From assembly GCA_026182355.1 (NCBI GenBank), contig JAPFBL010000068.1, positions 3,427,001 through 3,491,000 of the forward strand: a stretch of DNA of 64,000 nucleotides. Reading direction: 5' to 3'. Every line of letters begins with the position of its first letter. The stretch's first letter is position 1. Under the pieces are notes generated by a model that ran no database searches, was not told the DNA's origin, and saw only the letters and a list, made by a program, of their open reading frames with translations. This DNA comes from Hermatobates lingyangjiaoensis (Eukaryota > Arthropoda > Insecta > Hemiptera > Hermatobatidae). The position numbers and the translations under genes were made by a program. Below are positions 23,701 to 33,714 of this stretch, piece by piece.

Positions 23701-24809
23701 GCAAATGCAACCTCTCTGTATGTTTAGATACAATTTTAACTAAATTGATATCTTAATTTCAAATCACCATATCTGTAAAAGGTTGCATATGAAAGACGTA
23801 AAATGAATTAAATAATAATAATAAGGTGGCACGGTATAGACAATTAAAAAAAAACAAGGTGTGCTTATCACAAATATTATATGGAAACAGCAAACATATT
23901 TCGTTAAAAACTCCCCATTGATTCCAGATTAGGGTAGCTACCTTAATGAAAATAGTACTATTCACTTGCATTATACCATTACTGACAGAATAACTATGCA
24001 GCAGGGAAACGACTATAGGACAAAACTAACCAAGTAACTAAGTTTCTGATCATGTTTAAGTATAAAGACAAGTCCGAAATAAACAAGACTCTGAGTAATT
24101 CTTGTCAGTGGATATAGGTCACTAACATTTCGGGAATGACCAGACCCAGCGTTACTGGTTTTCCAATGTCTTTATTAACTTAAGTGATACTACGAGATAA
24201 TACATTTACTATTCTTTTAAAGATAAAAAAAATTTACATTTTAAGACACTGTTATATGAAAAATAATGAAACTATATTTTAATTCAAATTTCCACTTAAT
24301 CTCTAAACAAATTACGGTTATAGATGTAAAATAATATTGATCACCTCGTAACGAGTTACTTTGAGAACAGGAACTCTTTATAAAACAATTTATGCCGTAA
24401 AATACGGCTCCAGGAGTTTAATTCAAGACTACTTCATAATATAAGTTGAAAACAATATTCTATTTTTATAACATCGCTACCTGTTTCAACGTCCCATAAT
24501 TTCAATTTTGTGTCGGCAGCTCCTGTCAGAAGCCTCGTAGTCTGCCAGTTGATATCCAGACACCAAACAGCTCCCTGATGTCCAATAAAGCTTCCTAACC
24601 TTTCCCCATTTATTGAATACCAAACATTTGGACTAACATCCTTCGACGCTGAAAATAATAAATCTCCTTCCCTGTTGTATTTTATTTGTGTTATTGCACG
24701 CTCATGACCGTGTAACATAAGTGGCTTCTACAAATTTTAATTGGTTAGCAACAATTTAATTCTGTTAGCAAAAAATAACATATACAGTCATTATAATACA
24801 ACATACCAT
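20459..24809 (-). CDS. eIF3i: Eukaryotic translation initiation factor 3 subunit I (eIF3i/TRIP-1), six exons
   Basis: A WD40 beta-propeller protein of the eIF3 complex, which acts in the cytoplasm to load mRNA on the 40S ribosome. Six minus-strand exons join in frame with GT-AG introns: 24807-24809 (ATG only), 24481-24727, 23257-23406, 23023-23147, 21700-21903 and 20459-20707. Together they make 978 bp, or 325 residues plus stop, the same length as human eIF3i. Family signatures in order: [120 protein letters not shown] and [20 protein letters not shown]. Loop regions have diverged but no WD repeat is missing. The start was chosen because ATG at 24809 followed by KPLMLHGHE matches the conserved family N-terminus. 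It is divergent with MED27, from whose start codon it is separated by 407 bp. Confidence 0.95.
21700..21903 (-). CDS. eIF3i: eIF3i coding exon 5
   Basis: Acceptor GCTTACAG and donor GTAAGA; 68 codons in phase 0. Carries [15 protein letters not shown] and [16 protein letters not shown]. Confidence 0.93.
22210..22935. repeat. Degenerate long-unit repeat in eIF3i intron 4
   Basis: Recurring diverged blocks of the type CTACTACTACTA ... GG(C/G)(A/T)GGCACA ... GTCAATGACCTCCCCATTCA, spaced about 100-150 bp apart. No coding potential. Looks like an old minisatellite or satellite fragment. Confidence 0.5.
23023..23147 (-). CDS. eIF3i: eIF3i coding exon 4
   Basis: Acceptor TATTTGCAG and donor GTTTCC. 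Encodes [20 protein letters not shown] and [16 protein letters not shown]. It has no in-frame ATG, so it is recognisable only by homology and reading-frame continuity. Confidence 0.9.
23257..23406 (-). CDS. eIF3i: eIF3i coding exon 3
   Basis: Acceptor TTTTAG and donor GTATTT. Encodes [19 protein letters not shown] through VRTADSSG. It is more diverged than its neighbours, but aligns to the family block around VRTCGF. Confidence 0.88.
24481..24727 (-). CDS. eIF3i: eIF3i coding exon 2
   Basis: Acceptor AATTTGTAG and donor GTAGCG. Encodes the first WD repeats ([43 protein letters not shown]). Confidence 0.92.
24807..24809 (-). CDS. eIF3i: eIF3i coding exon 1 (start codon only)
   Basis: Only the ATG of exon 1 is coding; the donor GTATGT follows immediately. 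Splicing to 24727 gives M-K-P-L-M-L-H-G-H, the conserved eIF3i N-terminus. The 5'UTR extends upstream by an unknown length. Confidence 0.75.
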
Positions 24810-25216
24810 TTTTGAACATATGATTGTCAACAACAACAAATTACCAAAGTAGATAAAAATTAATACTGTAACATTAACACGTGAATATAACCTAACTGGT
24901 AACAGTGTTGACCTGTCAAACATTCATTATCAGGACTTCGTAAATTTTAGGGAAAGATAACCTCAAATAAAAACAGATCACATTAAACAATAAAACTGAA
25001 ACGTTACTTATATTTTGTCTTCTTAAAATTAGGGGATTATGAATAAAGTATATTTATAAATAGTTTTCCAGAAATTAATTACATAAATTGTGAACGTCTT
25101 ATATTATAGCAGAACTTGTAGCCTCCACAATGCCTTCTGGTTAATAAACAACACCAAGTTGTATTCTATGTATGTATAGGTTTATTAGTTTTACCGGTAA
25201 AATTTTGATATAAATT
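24810..25216. promoter_or_regulatory. Shared divergent promoter region of eIF3i and MED27
   Basis: Only 407 bp separate the two start codons, and the genes run in opposite directions, so both 5'UTRs and core promoters should lie here. No TATA box in a usable position and no clear DRE or Inr motif was recognised. This is typical of housekeeping genes but leaves the transcription start sites open. Confidence 0.6.
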
Positions 25217-25389
25217 ATGGATCCTCTTTGCACTGCTTTGAGTGCTGTTAAAGTCCTACGTTGCAGTGTGGGGCAGGTATTTACTACCTTGGGTAATGGT
25301 TTAAAGGCTGAACATTGTGAAGAAGGCAGAGATAACAAATTCCTCACTGAATTGGACGAACTGTTAGCATTAGTAACTCATCATTTAAG
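25217..25389 (+). CDS. MED27: MED27 coding exon 1
   Basis: ATG at 25217 is the first in the frame. Donor GTAGGA follows ...THHL-AG, splitting an Arg codon completed by exon 2. Helical N-terminal region of the family. Confidence 0.85.
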
Positions 25390-28300
25390 GTAGGAAATAA
25401 TATTATGTTAAACCCTATAAGAGTGTTCAAATGTTTTTCACTCTGTTCTCAGATAAATACTTCGTAACAAGTTTACATTTTTATAGCTTTCTTGGACCTT
25501 TTCAGGGAAGTTGAACAAGCGGTCAACAGTCTCTCACAACCTCCAGGAGCTATTAGTTTAGGAAATACAAGCTTTTTGAGTCATGAATGTTCTCAAGAGA
25601 GACAGGCCCTCTACAGCCAACTAGTTTTAAGTTATAAGTGGACTGATAAGGTATGTAGAGCAAAAAAAAATAATTTATTGGCTTTTATTTTCATTAAGCA
25701 AGAGTCCTATATACGTTTCTAAATTTAATTAACTTATACTATTTATTGTTAATAAATACTTTTATTGTTAATTAAATTTAATGTAATATTTAAGAGAAAT
25801 ATTGACTGCAATGGGGGTATATTTTATTGATAGTGATTCAGATTGTAAAGAAGTTTTTTTTTTCAAATAATATGATTGGAAAAGAAATGAAAGTACTTCA
25901 AATTTGAAAGAGCAAATTAATCTTTGATTCTAGATCTTCAAATTAATAAAGAAGTAATTAGCTAATCAACTGACATCAGTGGAAAATAGGTGGTTCTCAA
26001 TTTATCTTAAAATAAATAATAAATATATATTAATTTTAAGTCATTTCTTATTGATAAGTCATGTTAATAGGTGACATATGTTAGTTTTTTTTTGTGCAAT
26101 TTGGTTCAGAAATTTTTGGCAATAATGGTTAAAAAAAAACTTGTGTTAAAAACAAATGCGTTGGACAGGACGTTTTTTAAAATTACTTTACCTTAGCATT
26201 TTTGCTTCCATGGTTAATTGACTTCTTAAGCTATTTGCTTCCATGGTTAATTTAGAATTTCGTGTCATTTTGTTTTAAATTAACACATATTACATTGTGT
26301 TTTTTTTGCAAATTATACAGGTTTGAATTTTCAGATTCAGTAATAGTAATGATGTTTACTTTTATAAGGTTTAAATCATTAAGGATTCACTATTACAGAG
26401 TATGCATGTCAACTGTTTAGTCAAAACGGATGACGCGATCCTAGTTCCATAGGTGTCGCCATGCAAAATGCCAATGATTGAGGACGCACAACAGTAGCCA
26501 TAATGTGTCGCCCCAGTCAGTTTGTTTAATTATTGTAAATGTGTCCTTGGAATCATGACCCTTTAAGTGTTTAAATTGGATGTTTATAATGAAATGTGTC
26601 CTTGTGAATACATGACCCATTTAAGGTTAGACCAAAGTTACGGAATCACATACATTTGAAATTATTATAATTTGGTTCATAACTTTGAATGTGTTAAAAG
26701 TAAGCTATTGGCCATAATAGCTCGTCTGTCAGATTTAAATACCTAATGGTTTTTGAACGTTGCATTTTTATTTCATAGTGAGATACTTCATTTTAAACTT
26801 TTATTTATAAAATTGTATTTCCGAATCTTTAGTTCACTCTTTAAAACAAAATTAATTCTATTGTGATTTTAGAACTACTGAGGCTGTTCACTACTTGTTA
26901 ATATACACAAAATTCTTGTGTATCGAATTAAGAACTTCTGAGACAGAGTGGGTGTCGAAAAGAACTTACATACAATTGAGGTTAAATTATCTCTTTCAGC
27001 TCCTGCTAATTTATAAGGAATTATCAAAGTGATAGATGTACAGATTGCCGAGCAAATCTGAGGCTCGATAAGCCTAAGTTAGTGTAACAAGTCTCCAATA
27101 ACATATTAACAAGCTTGCTGAGATGGCAGAAAAAATCAAATAAAAGTTCTTTATTTTCAACTACTAGGAGATGGATTTGTATCAAATTATCAGTTATCGA
27201 CCAAGTTACTTAAACATCCTATCACTTAAAACGAAATGCATTATTTAACAAAAATTCTACTCTAATAATTACAGTTGAATAATAAACATGAACCCTCTAG
27301 TTATTGTTTTCAACAGCATGTAATGAATCACCACCAAAAATTAAGGATTCTGAAATATACCACGGTTGACTCCAGAATAAATACTCTTACTAGTTGGCCT
27401 CCTTTGATTAGTGCGCACTCAGAATATAAAATAGGAAACATCTACGATTTCTGAAAGAATTAATAACAGTAAGTTTTTTCATAAAATCACTTTATAAAAA
27501 ACAATTACTTCATAACACCATAAAAACTAATTTTATACTTGATCTGTGTTTAGAACTATGTAAAAATAATTAAGATATTGTATATGATAACATGAATTAG
27601 AAAAATAAATGATTTCAGATACTTATGACCTTATTATAAGAATAGTACTTTAAGACATTTCAAATAGTGTTTTATTTTCTATTAAATTAATTCTGTTCCA
27701 GGACGGTTGATATGGTGATCTCAAACATTGACAGGCAGTTTCCTGATATGAATATTACTCTTTCCAGGCCGTTTGCTACCAATGTTGTTTTACATGTAAT
27801 ATGAAATGGATTTTTCTTTTGTATCTTTCTGCTTCACTTAGTCGATTTGACCATGTTCGTTTGTTTTTAGGTCACTTTGGGGAGGATTCTTCAAGCCATG
27901 ATGGCTTTCAAAGGTCTCATGATGGAGTGGGTTGTTGTCAAGGGACATGGAGAGACCCTTGACTTGTGGACAGAATCTCGTCATAAAGTCTTCAGGAAGA
28001 TAACTGAAAACGCGCATGCCGCCATGCTGCATTACTCTTCCCCTACTATTCCAGAATATACTGTTAAATCTTTTATGGTATATATTTAGAGTTATGAGTA
28101 TTTTTTAAATTGCCCAACAATTTTATATGTATAACTGAAATCACTGATAGTCATTGGTTTACATTGACTATCAGTATATTTTAGAGTAAACATTACTCTA
28201 AAAAAGAACTTCATATTATAATTGATGAACTGATATCTTTGTTTTAAAGCATTTGGCTCCCATTTTAGTTATAAAGACGAGCCATGTTACCTTACCGAGT

Positions 28301-29017
28301 TGATTCTACTTTGGGAGTTTTCTATTTGCCTCCCTCAGGTTTATTAGATTACCGCTCTTTAACGAGTACCTAATATCGTACTTGCTGTGGACTCACTGAT
28401 TTTATCCTCTACGAGGGACTGCATGCATAAGATTTCCAGTTTCAAAAAAAATTGGATCATGGTCAATATTCGAAACTCTCAATACTCAATCCTACTATTT
28501 AGCCACATGTGACACCACTCTTGGAAATAATTACGGGTATTGAACTGCAGATTTGACAATCGGGTTAAATTTCTTGAGCGTTCTAATTCAAATGCAATTA
28601 ATCGAGAAAAACTGCTGTTCTGATGCATTTTCTTTGCCATTTTTTGACGCAATTAACATGAAAAGATCTGAAATACAGCACACTTATAATTATTCTGGAC
28701 TTACATAGATATATTATTCTTTAACAGTTATGTAATTTTGACTACTCAAATGACGCACCAACAAAATGAAATTCTTAATCCTGTGTGTCGCCCAGAAGTT
28801 GTATTATTCACATCAGACATTTAATAATTGATACACTTAATTATTAAAAAAAATATAATTAATTATACAATTTGTTTTTCAGAACTGGTTTCACAGTTAC
28901 ATAACCTTGTTCAGTGATCCCTGTAAGAGGTGTGGTAATCATTTGCATTCAGCTCTTCCTGCCACCTGGAGAGACTTCCGCACTCTGGAACCCTACCACG
29001 AAGAATGCAAGCAATAA
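25217..29017 (+). CDS. MED27: Mediator complex subunit 27 (MED27), five recognised exons, one internal exon not found
   Basis: MED27 is a subunit of the Mediator complex, which links transcription activators to RNA polymerase II in the nucleus. Recognised exons: 25217-25389, 25506-25650, 27702-27795, 27871-28077 and 28883-29017. The N-terminal exons give MDPLCTALSAVKVLR and ALYSQLVLSYKWTDK (family: PLYSQLLQAYKWSNK). The C-terminal exons give VISNIDRQFPDMNITLSRP, VTLGRILQAMM, VKSFMNWFHSYITLFSDPC and CKRCGNH, ending ATWRDFRTLEPYHEECKQ, a close match to the family end. The C-terminal Cys and His residues of the zinc-binding tail are present. Exon 2 ends in phase 0 but the exon at 27702 needs two preceding bases, so an exon of length 2 mod 3 must lie in 25651-27701. 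It should hold the family's less conserved HAGLASGLLNQ...KR segment, which I could not find. Confidence 0.9.
25506..25650 (+). CDS. MED27: MED27 coding exon 2
   Basis: Acceptor CCTTTTCAG chosen over the upstream TTATAG because only this one keeps frame with exon 1. Donor GTATGT. Carries the conserved YSQLVLSYKWTDK. Confidence 0.88.
25651..27701. other. MED27 large intron(s), hidden exon expected
   Basis: AT-rich; must contain at least one small exon, by phase arithmetic. A 58-codon open stretch at 26873-27050 starts after an AG but shows no MED27 resemblance. No repeat family recognised. Confidence 0.45.
27702..27795 (+). CDS. MED27: MED27 coding exon (middle)
   Basis: Acceptor TTCTGTTCCAG and donor GTAATA. 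Encodes TVDMVISNIDRQFPDMNITL, aligned to the family's DDVISRIDRMFPEMSIHLSR. Confidence 0.9.
27871..28077 (+). CDS. MED27: MED27 coding exon (penultimate)
   Basis: Acceptor TTGTTTTTAG and donor GTATAT; 69 codons in phase 0. Contains VTLGRILQAMMAF, LDLWTESRHKVFRKITENA and VKSFM. Confidence 0.93.
28883..29017 (+). CDS. MED27: MED27 terminal exon
   Basis: Acceptor TTTGTTTTTCAG. Encodes NWFHSYITLFSDPCKRCGNH through ATWRDFRTLEPYHEECKQ, then TAA. Confidence 0.95.
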   Translation, partial: NWFHSYITLFSDPCKRCGNHLHSALPATWRDFRTLEPYHEECKQ

Positions 29018-29096
29018 CTACCTTTACGAAATGTCATACAGTCTACTCTTACATGTTTAAGTATTTAATGTGTACCTCTATAAATGTATTTATTAT

Positions 29097-29102
29097 ATTA
29101 AA
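29097..29102 (+). terminator. Possible poly(A) signal of MED27
   Basis: ATTAAA 80 bp after the stop codon, a common variant signal. AT-rich surroundings make chance occurrence likely. Confidence 0.35.
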
Positions 29103-29269
29103 AAAATATTTGTTTGGAAATCTTTTTTCATGGTTTTCTTCCCCTAATATTTTTAAACATTCATTTAAATTACGTGGAAAAAGTACGATTTTTGAGACGG
29201 TCTACTTTGACACATTGCTCTATGGTCTTGCTCCTTAGCAAAAAAGTTGTGAATGAATAGCGTATATTC

Positions 29270-30215
29270 TTTGTTTATTCACCAAAGATAACTTTGCAGC
29301 TTTAAATGAGCTGGAAATTGTTACTACGAGTTTCAATTCTATTTTTTTTGTTTCCGATTTCCCTCCCTAACAAACATTGAATCCTGCTCTTTTAAGAGTA
29401 CCTAATGACTTCTACTGGTCATATGGTATACGGATAACATAAGGTCTTTCATTCTTACATTATATTCATAAAAAATGGAATGGTCAATTCAACACTCTAT
29501 ATAATCTTTAGTTTACACATGTGACTCATCTTATGCATACGACTTTTTATTGTTTTTGTGCTACGTTATCATATTGAAATTTCTATCACATTTATTCAAT
29601 TTTCCTGGAACTGCTAAAAGACCGAAAGAAAAGATCTTAGCTGTAATTACCAACCTGAATTCGTCATACCAAACAACTTTTTTTTATGGGAGCCTTATTT
29701 ATACCTTCTGAAAGAATTTTAATATAATAAAGTGACAGAACTATCATATCACTTTAACTTATATCACAAATGAACATCCTTAAGAACTGTAGATTCCAGA
29801 TTGTTGATATTATTAAGGCTAAGTCGTCAATAATAATTTGAAACTAATTTTAAAAGATTAGATTACTTGTGATTGGTTTCAGAAGAGTTCCCACAGTTCA
29901 CAAACTGCTCTTGTGATCCCTAAAAATAGTTAATTCACTTCCCTTCACTCTTCCTGCACCTGGAGGATTCCGTAACTGGAATACACGAAGAATGCAAGCA
30001 ATAACTACCTTTACGAAATGTCATACAATCTACTCTTACATGTTTAAGTATTTAATGTGTACCTCTATAATTGTATTAATTATATTAAAAAAAATATTTG
30101 TTTGGAAATCTTTTTTTCATGTTTTTCTTCCCCTAATATTTTTAAACGTTCATTTAAACTACGTGGAAAAAGTACGATTTCTGAGACGGTCTACTTAATA
30201 ACAGCAACTTACCTT
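29270..30215 (+). pseudogene. Decayed tandem duplicate of MED27 last intron, terminal exon and 3'UTR
   Basis: This stretch repeats the preceding kilobase at an offset of about 990-1000 bp. The exon remnant at 29882-30003 matches the terminal exon of MED27 (AGAAGAGTTCCCACAGTT, then CACGAAGAATGCAAGCAA) but has deletions and frame breaks, including loss of much of the Cys-rich part. The 3'UTR portion (30004-30195) is about as long as, and nearly identical to, 29018-29205, while the exon portion has decayed faster and carries small deletions. The intron portion (29280-29560) matches 28310-28520 weakly. It cannot encode a usable terminal exon. Confidence 0.85.
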
Positions 30216-30234
30216 TGCTGTACATATGTTAAGA

Positions 30235-31392
30235 GTCGGACCATTGGACCGAACATTCACCTTTATTAGCCTCTCCAGAGTCTTCAGAACTGCTCGTCCC
30301 TCGACTGCTCTGCATACGGTGACAGAAGGAAGAGAAGACTCATTTTGATTACCTATAAGCAGCTACTAGTCAGATCGTCCAGTCTCGTAACTCAACTGTA
30401 ACTGTATCTTGACTGCAAAATTAAGATATTTTGAATGAATTAAACATGCTTCTAATCAATATACAGTATTTTGGCTTACCCATTTCCATTGTAAAAAAAA
30501 ACTCGAAAGCCTTTAAGCCATATGACCCTAACAAGGTTCTTTATGATGCATTGATCCTGAATAAGGGCAAAATACTCATGAAGATGAGTATCAAAATGCA
30601 GATGAAGGATGAGAGCGATCGTATCTGCCTTAGTGTTGAAGATTGATCCACACAGCTTTCACACCACTTGAGAGAAACTAACCATTGTTACCAGGCGTGT
30701 CCTTGGGAGCTCCTCATGTTCTCCTATCTACCCATCCCAGCGACTGCTTATTAACTCCCTTTCAAGTAACCCACTAATCTATCTAAGCACTCGCAAAACC
30801 CCCCTTCTGTCCATGTAAGCCTTCAGGGACAGTAAAATATGCTTCTTGGATTTGGTGGGCCTAGAGACCCGGAATCCCACTTCCTCCGTCCTATGCCTGT
30901 TAGAATCAAGAAAGGGCTTCTCATGGACGGACGTATCCTTCTACTTCAACAGCAACTTCTATGGGCTTGTTAACAACACCCTTTTTAGAAGGTTTTTTTA
31001 GTTCAGAATCCATATAAGTTCTCGGAGGGGGGGGGGGTTACTCGCCTGGTGAGACCCGAATGACCAGGTAAGGCTAATTACTCTGGGAGGGCGCTAGGTA
31101 ACCCAGTGACTCCTTCCGACTCCTAAACAGACCCAGCTGCCTTCCAGCCAGTGCACGAGTCACTTAACACACCGCATCAGGTCGGTTCAAATTTCCTCCC
31201 TCCAAGGGATGAAACGAACAGAGGAACGGAAAGTAAACAGGAGGATATGAAAGAAAGAAAATAGGCCGATTTACTCTGGTCAATCAGAGTTAGGAGTACA
31301 AAGCACCTCACCCAGTCGAGGGTTCACCACAAGATGAGGTAGCACAGAGTCAGAGAGGCAATAAGACACGCATCGTGACCCCTGGACCAGCT
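30235..31392 (-). mobile_element. R1-like LINE fragment, copy 2
   Basis: Same element and orientation as 15005-16290. On the minus strand from about 31392: a leader like that of copy 1; a poly-C run (plus-strand poly-G at 31026-31036); an ATG near 31012 opening MDSELKKPSKKGVVNKPIEV, a possible ORF1 start that soon meets a stop; then the endonuclease N-terminus with FALIQDQCIIKN in place of FIQEPWIIKN (30520-30560). It ends before the GAD block of copy 1. Also lacks RT and is non-functional. Confidence 0.7.
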
Positions 31393-31399
31393 GAAATGA

Positions 31400-32980
31400 A
31401 TTCTTTGTTAAAATAACACATTCAAAAATAAGAAATTACACACAAAATATACTAATTTGGCATTACTACTACAGTTCTAATTCAAATTGAAAACAATTTC
31501 ACCTAACTGTAGTTTCCGTTCAATTCCGAGGGTTGTCTTTGGTACCTCTCTCATTTGCCTTTTTGCTACTCTTATCATCTGAAATAGATTATTTATCTCT
31601 TTATTTTTCTCTAAGTTTTTGAAACTTGTGGCTGTAAGCGGTATTGTAGCATTTCCCAAAGAAATGTAAAAGGACCCTGAAAACCTTTGAGTGGGCAATG
31701 CATTGCCTTCATAGGCAAAATTTGGCGATTCAGCATTTCTAGGTGCTATTTAGTCAATGTTGTCTTTAAGTTTCACAAAACGACATCACAGTTGATAGTA
31801 ACTATCTTTGAACTATATACATTATGAAAATCAACCCCTTTAAATCGACTCAACAACCTTCTAACTGACCTTTCACTTCACAGCTGCATCTGGTACATAA
31901 CACGCGAGCCACAGATTTCTGTCAATAGGATGTTAAAGTAACAAGAGGTTACTCCCAGTTAAAATGTATGCCACATTTTATCTTTATAAACAATTTTATG
32001 TTTTACTCTCTAACTCATTGATTGCGCATCTGACTGAACCATCGGAGAAGTCAAACTGATATGACAAACTTTTAAAAACAACTCAAGGATTGAAAAGAAT
32101 CCGTTAGAAGGAAATCGACCATACATTAAAGTTATTACATTCGTCTTCTTAATTTAATGTGTAGATCAAATACTTCAACAATTGACCTTACTGAGATGTG
32201 ATTTCTAAGGGATTCAACAACAGATGACGACCCTCTTTATATTGTGAAACAAATATAAAAAGATATTTTATTACCAAATAGGATAATTTATGCAATAACT
32301 GAAAAGGATAAAAAATATCAAGTCAGCATTGAACAATTTCAAATATAAAAATTGTAATAATATATTTCGTAATAATAACATGCAATGCGATAAATAAAAT
32401 ATTTCATATTAAATATGTTATTAGATCTAACTTTGACAAACATTATGTATCTTCTAACATTCAATATTCACAAAAGATATTTATTTCATACTGATACACT
32501 CTATAGATGCATTCAAATTTTTAGGTTTAATCTAGTGACAAGATATATATATATTGAAAAAAAAAAATTTCAACAAAATAAACAAGTAACCTTTGAATAA
32601 CACTTACTTATGAAAACTGTTTAAAATTTATAAAAGAAAGTTTTGAGATGAAGCTATATTAATCACAACAATAAAACAAATTTCAGAAACTTGCTTATCA
32701 CCTTCGGTAATATAATTAAATTCTAGTACTGTACAAGGCCAACATACAGTAATTATATACATAATAAAAATAATTTCCTATATATACCTTAAAGTCCTGT
32801 ATCTCCTTTTTATATAACGGCCACTTTTTTTCTTTTTTTCTAAAAAGGTTGATAATGGCCTCAAATATATGAGGATAACAAGAGAAATTATCACAAGTAG
32901 TTGAAAAGGAAAAAAACGAAATGCACTGTTGATTATAATGTGGTTAATAGGGAAGGGACATAGTGAGAGGCGATGCAGAG
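31400..32980. other. AT-rich DNA including probable Rab7 3'UTR
   Basis: The part next to 32997 should be Rab7 3'UTR; an AATAAA on the minus strand lies at 32480-32485. The 73-codon minus frame at 31477-31698 has no recognisable domain. Confidence 0.4.
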
Positions 32981-32996
32981 AGATTGGGGTGGGTAG

Positions 32997-33218
32997 TTAA
33001 CACGGACATGAGTCTGACGAAGGCAGTCTTTGGTCATTGTTCAATCTGATTTGTGCTGGGAACTCGTTGAGCAGGCTGACATCGTTGTCCTGGGTTAAGG
33101 CATCCTTGGCTATCGTCATAAAGGCCTGTTCTACGTTCACTGCTTCTTTAGCTGAAGTTTCAAAAAATGGAATGTTGTTCTTCATTTGACACCATTGCTG
33201 AGCACGTTTGGCAGAAAT
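32997..33218 (-). CDS. Rab7: Rab7 coding exon 3
   Basis: Acceptor TTTATTTAG; begins [10 protein letters not shown] and ends with SCPC and TAA. Contains ETSAKEA and the hypervariable tail. Confidence 0.95.
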   Translation of the reverse strand: MSAKRAQQWCQMKNNIPFFETSAKEAVNVEQAFMTIAKDALTQDNDVSLLNEFPAQIRLNNDQRLPSSDSCPC

Positions 33219-33683
33219 CTAAATAAAAAAAAAGACGGTTTCCTTTTGGTAAAAATAAGGGAAGTTTCCATGCAGATTTGTGATTTGTACTTTTCCTGTG
33301 ATTCCATCTACAGATATACAATAGTGTTTTCTGTGTTTGTTATTACATAATACATATTATGTAAAAAGACTAGATATATATATAAACCAACGATCAAACC
33401 ACAATAAGAAAATGGGAAAACAAGACTAAGATCTTTCAACCGTAACAAGCGGTTTTCGTCAGAGTCAAAAACGCAACTGAAACACTAGATGCAGAAAACA
33501 TCTGGTGAGGGGTTGAGAAGAGTGGAAGGGAAGAGTGGTATTTTAAAAGGGTGAAAGCGCAGGAAAGGACTAATGTCCAGAAAGGGATGTTTGAGGAAAC
33601 AAAGGAGTACAATAAGAAAGAGTAAAAAACTATCCGCTAGCTGTCAACCCCCTTAGAAGAGGCTATTGCCCTCGTAACGAAAT

Positions 33684-33714
<31 letters not shown>

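Noticed and set aside
25487..25505. Upstream acceptor TTATAG for MED27 exon 2
   Set aside because: Would put exon 2 out of frame with exon 1; the TTTTCAG at 25505 keeps the frame.
26399..26435. Short stretch YACQLFSQN after ATTACAG, considered as the missing MED27 exon
   Set aside because: Stop codon follows after eleven residues and similarity is too weak.
26873..27050. 58-codon open stretch after TTTTAG in the MED27 intron, considered as the missing exon
   Set aside because: No resemblance to MED27 and no suitable donor in the right phase was evident.
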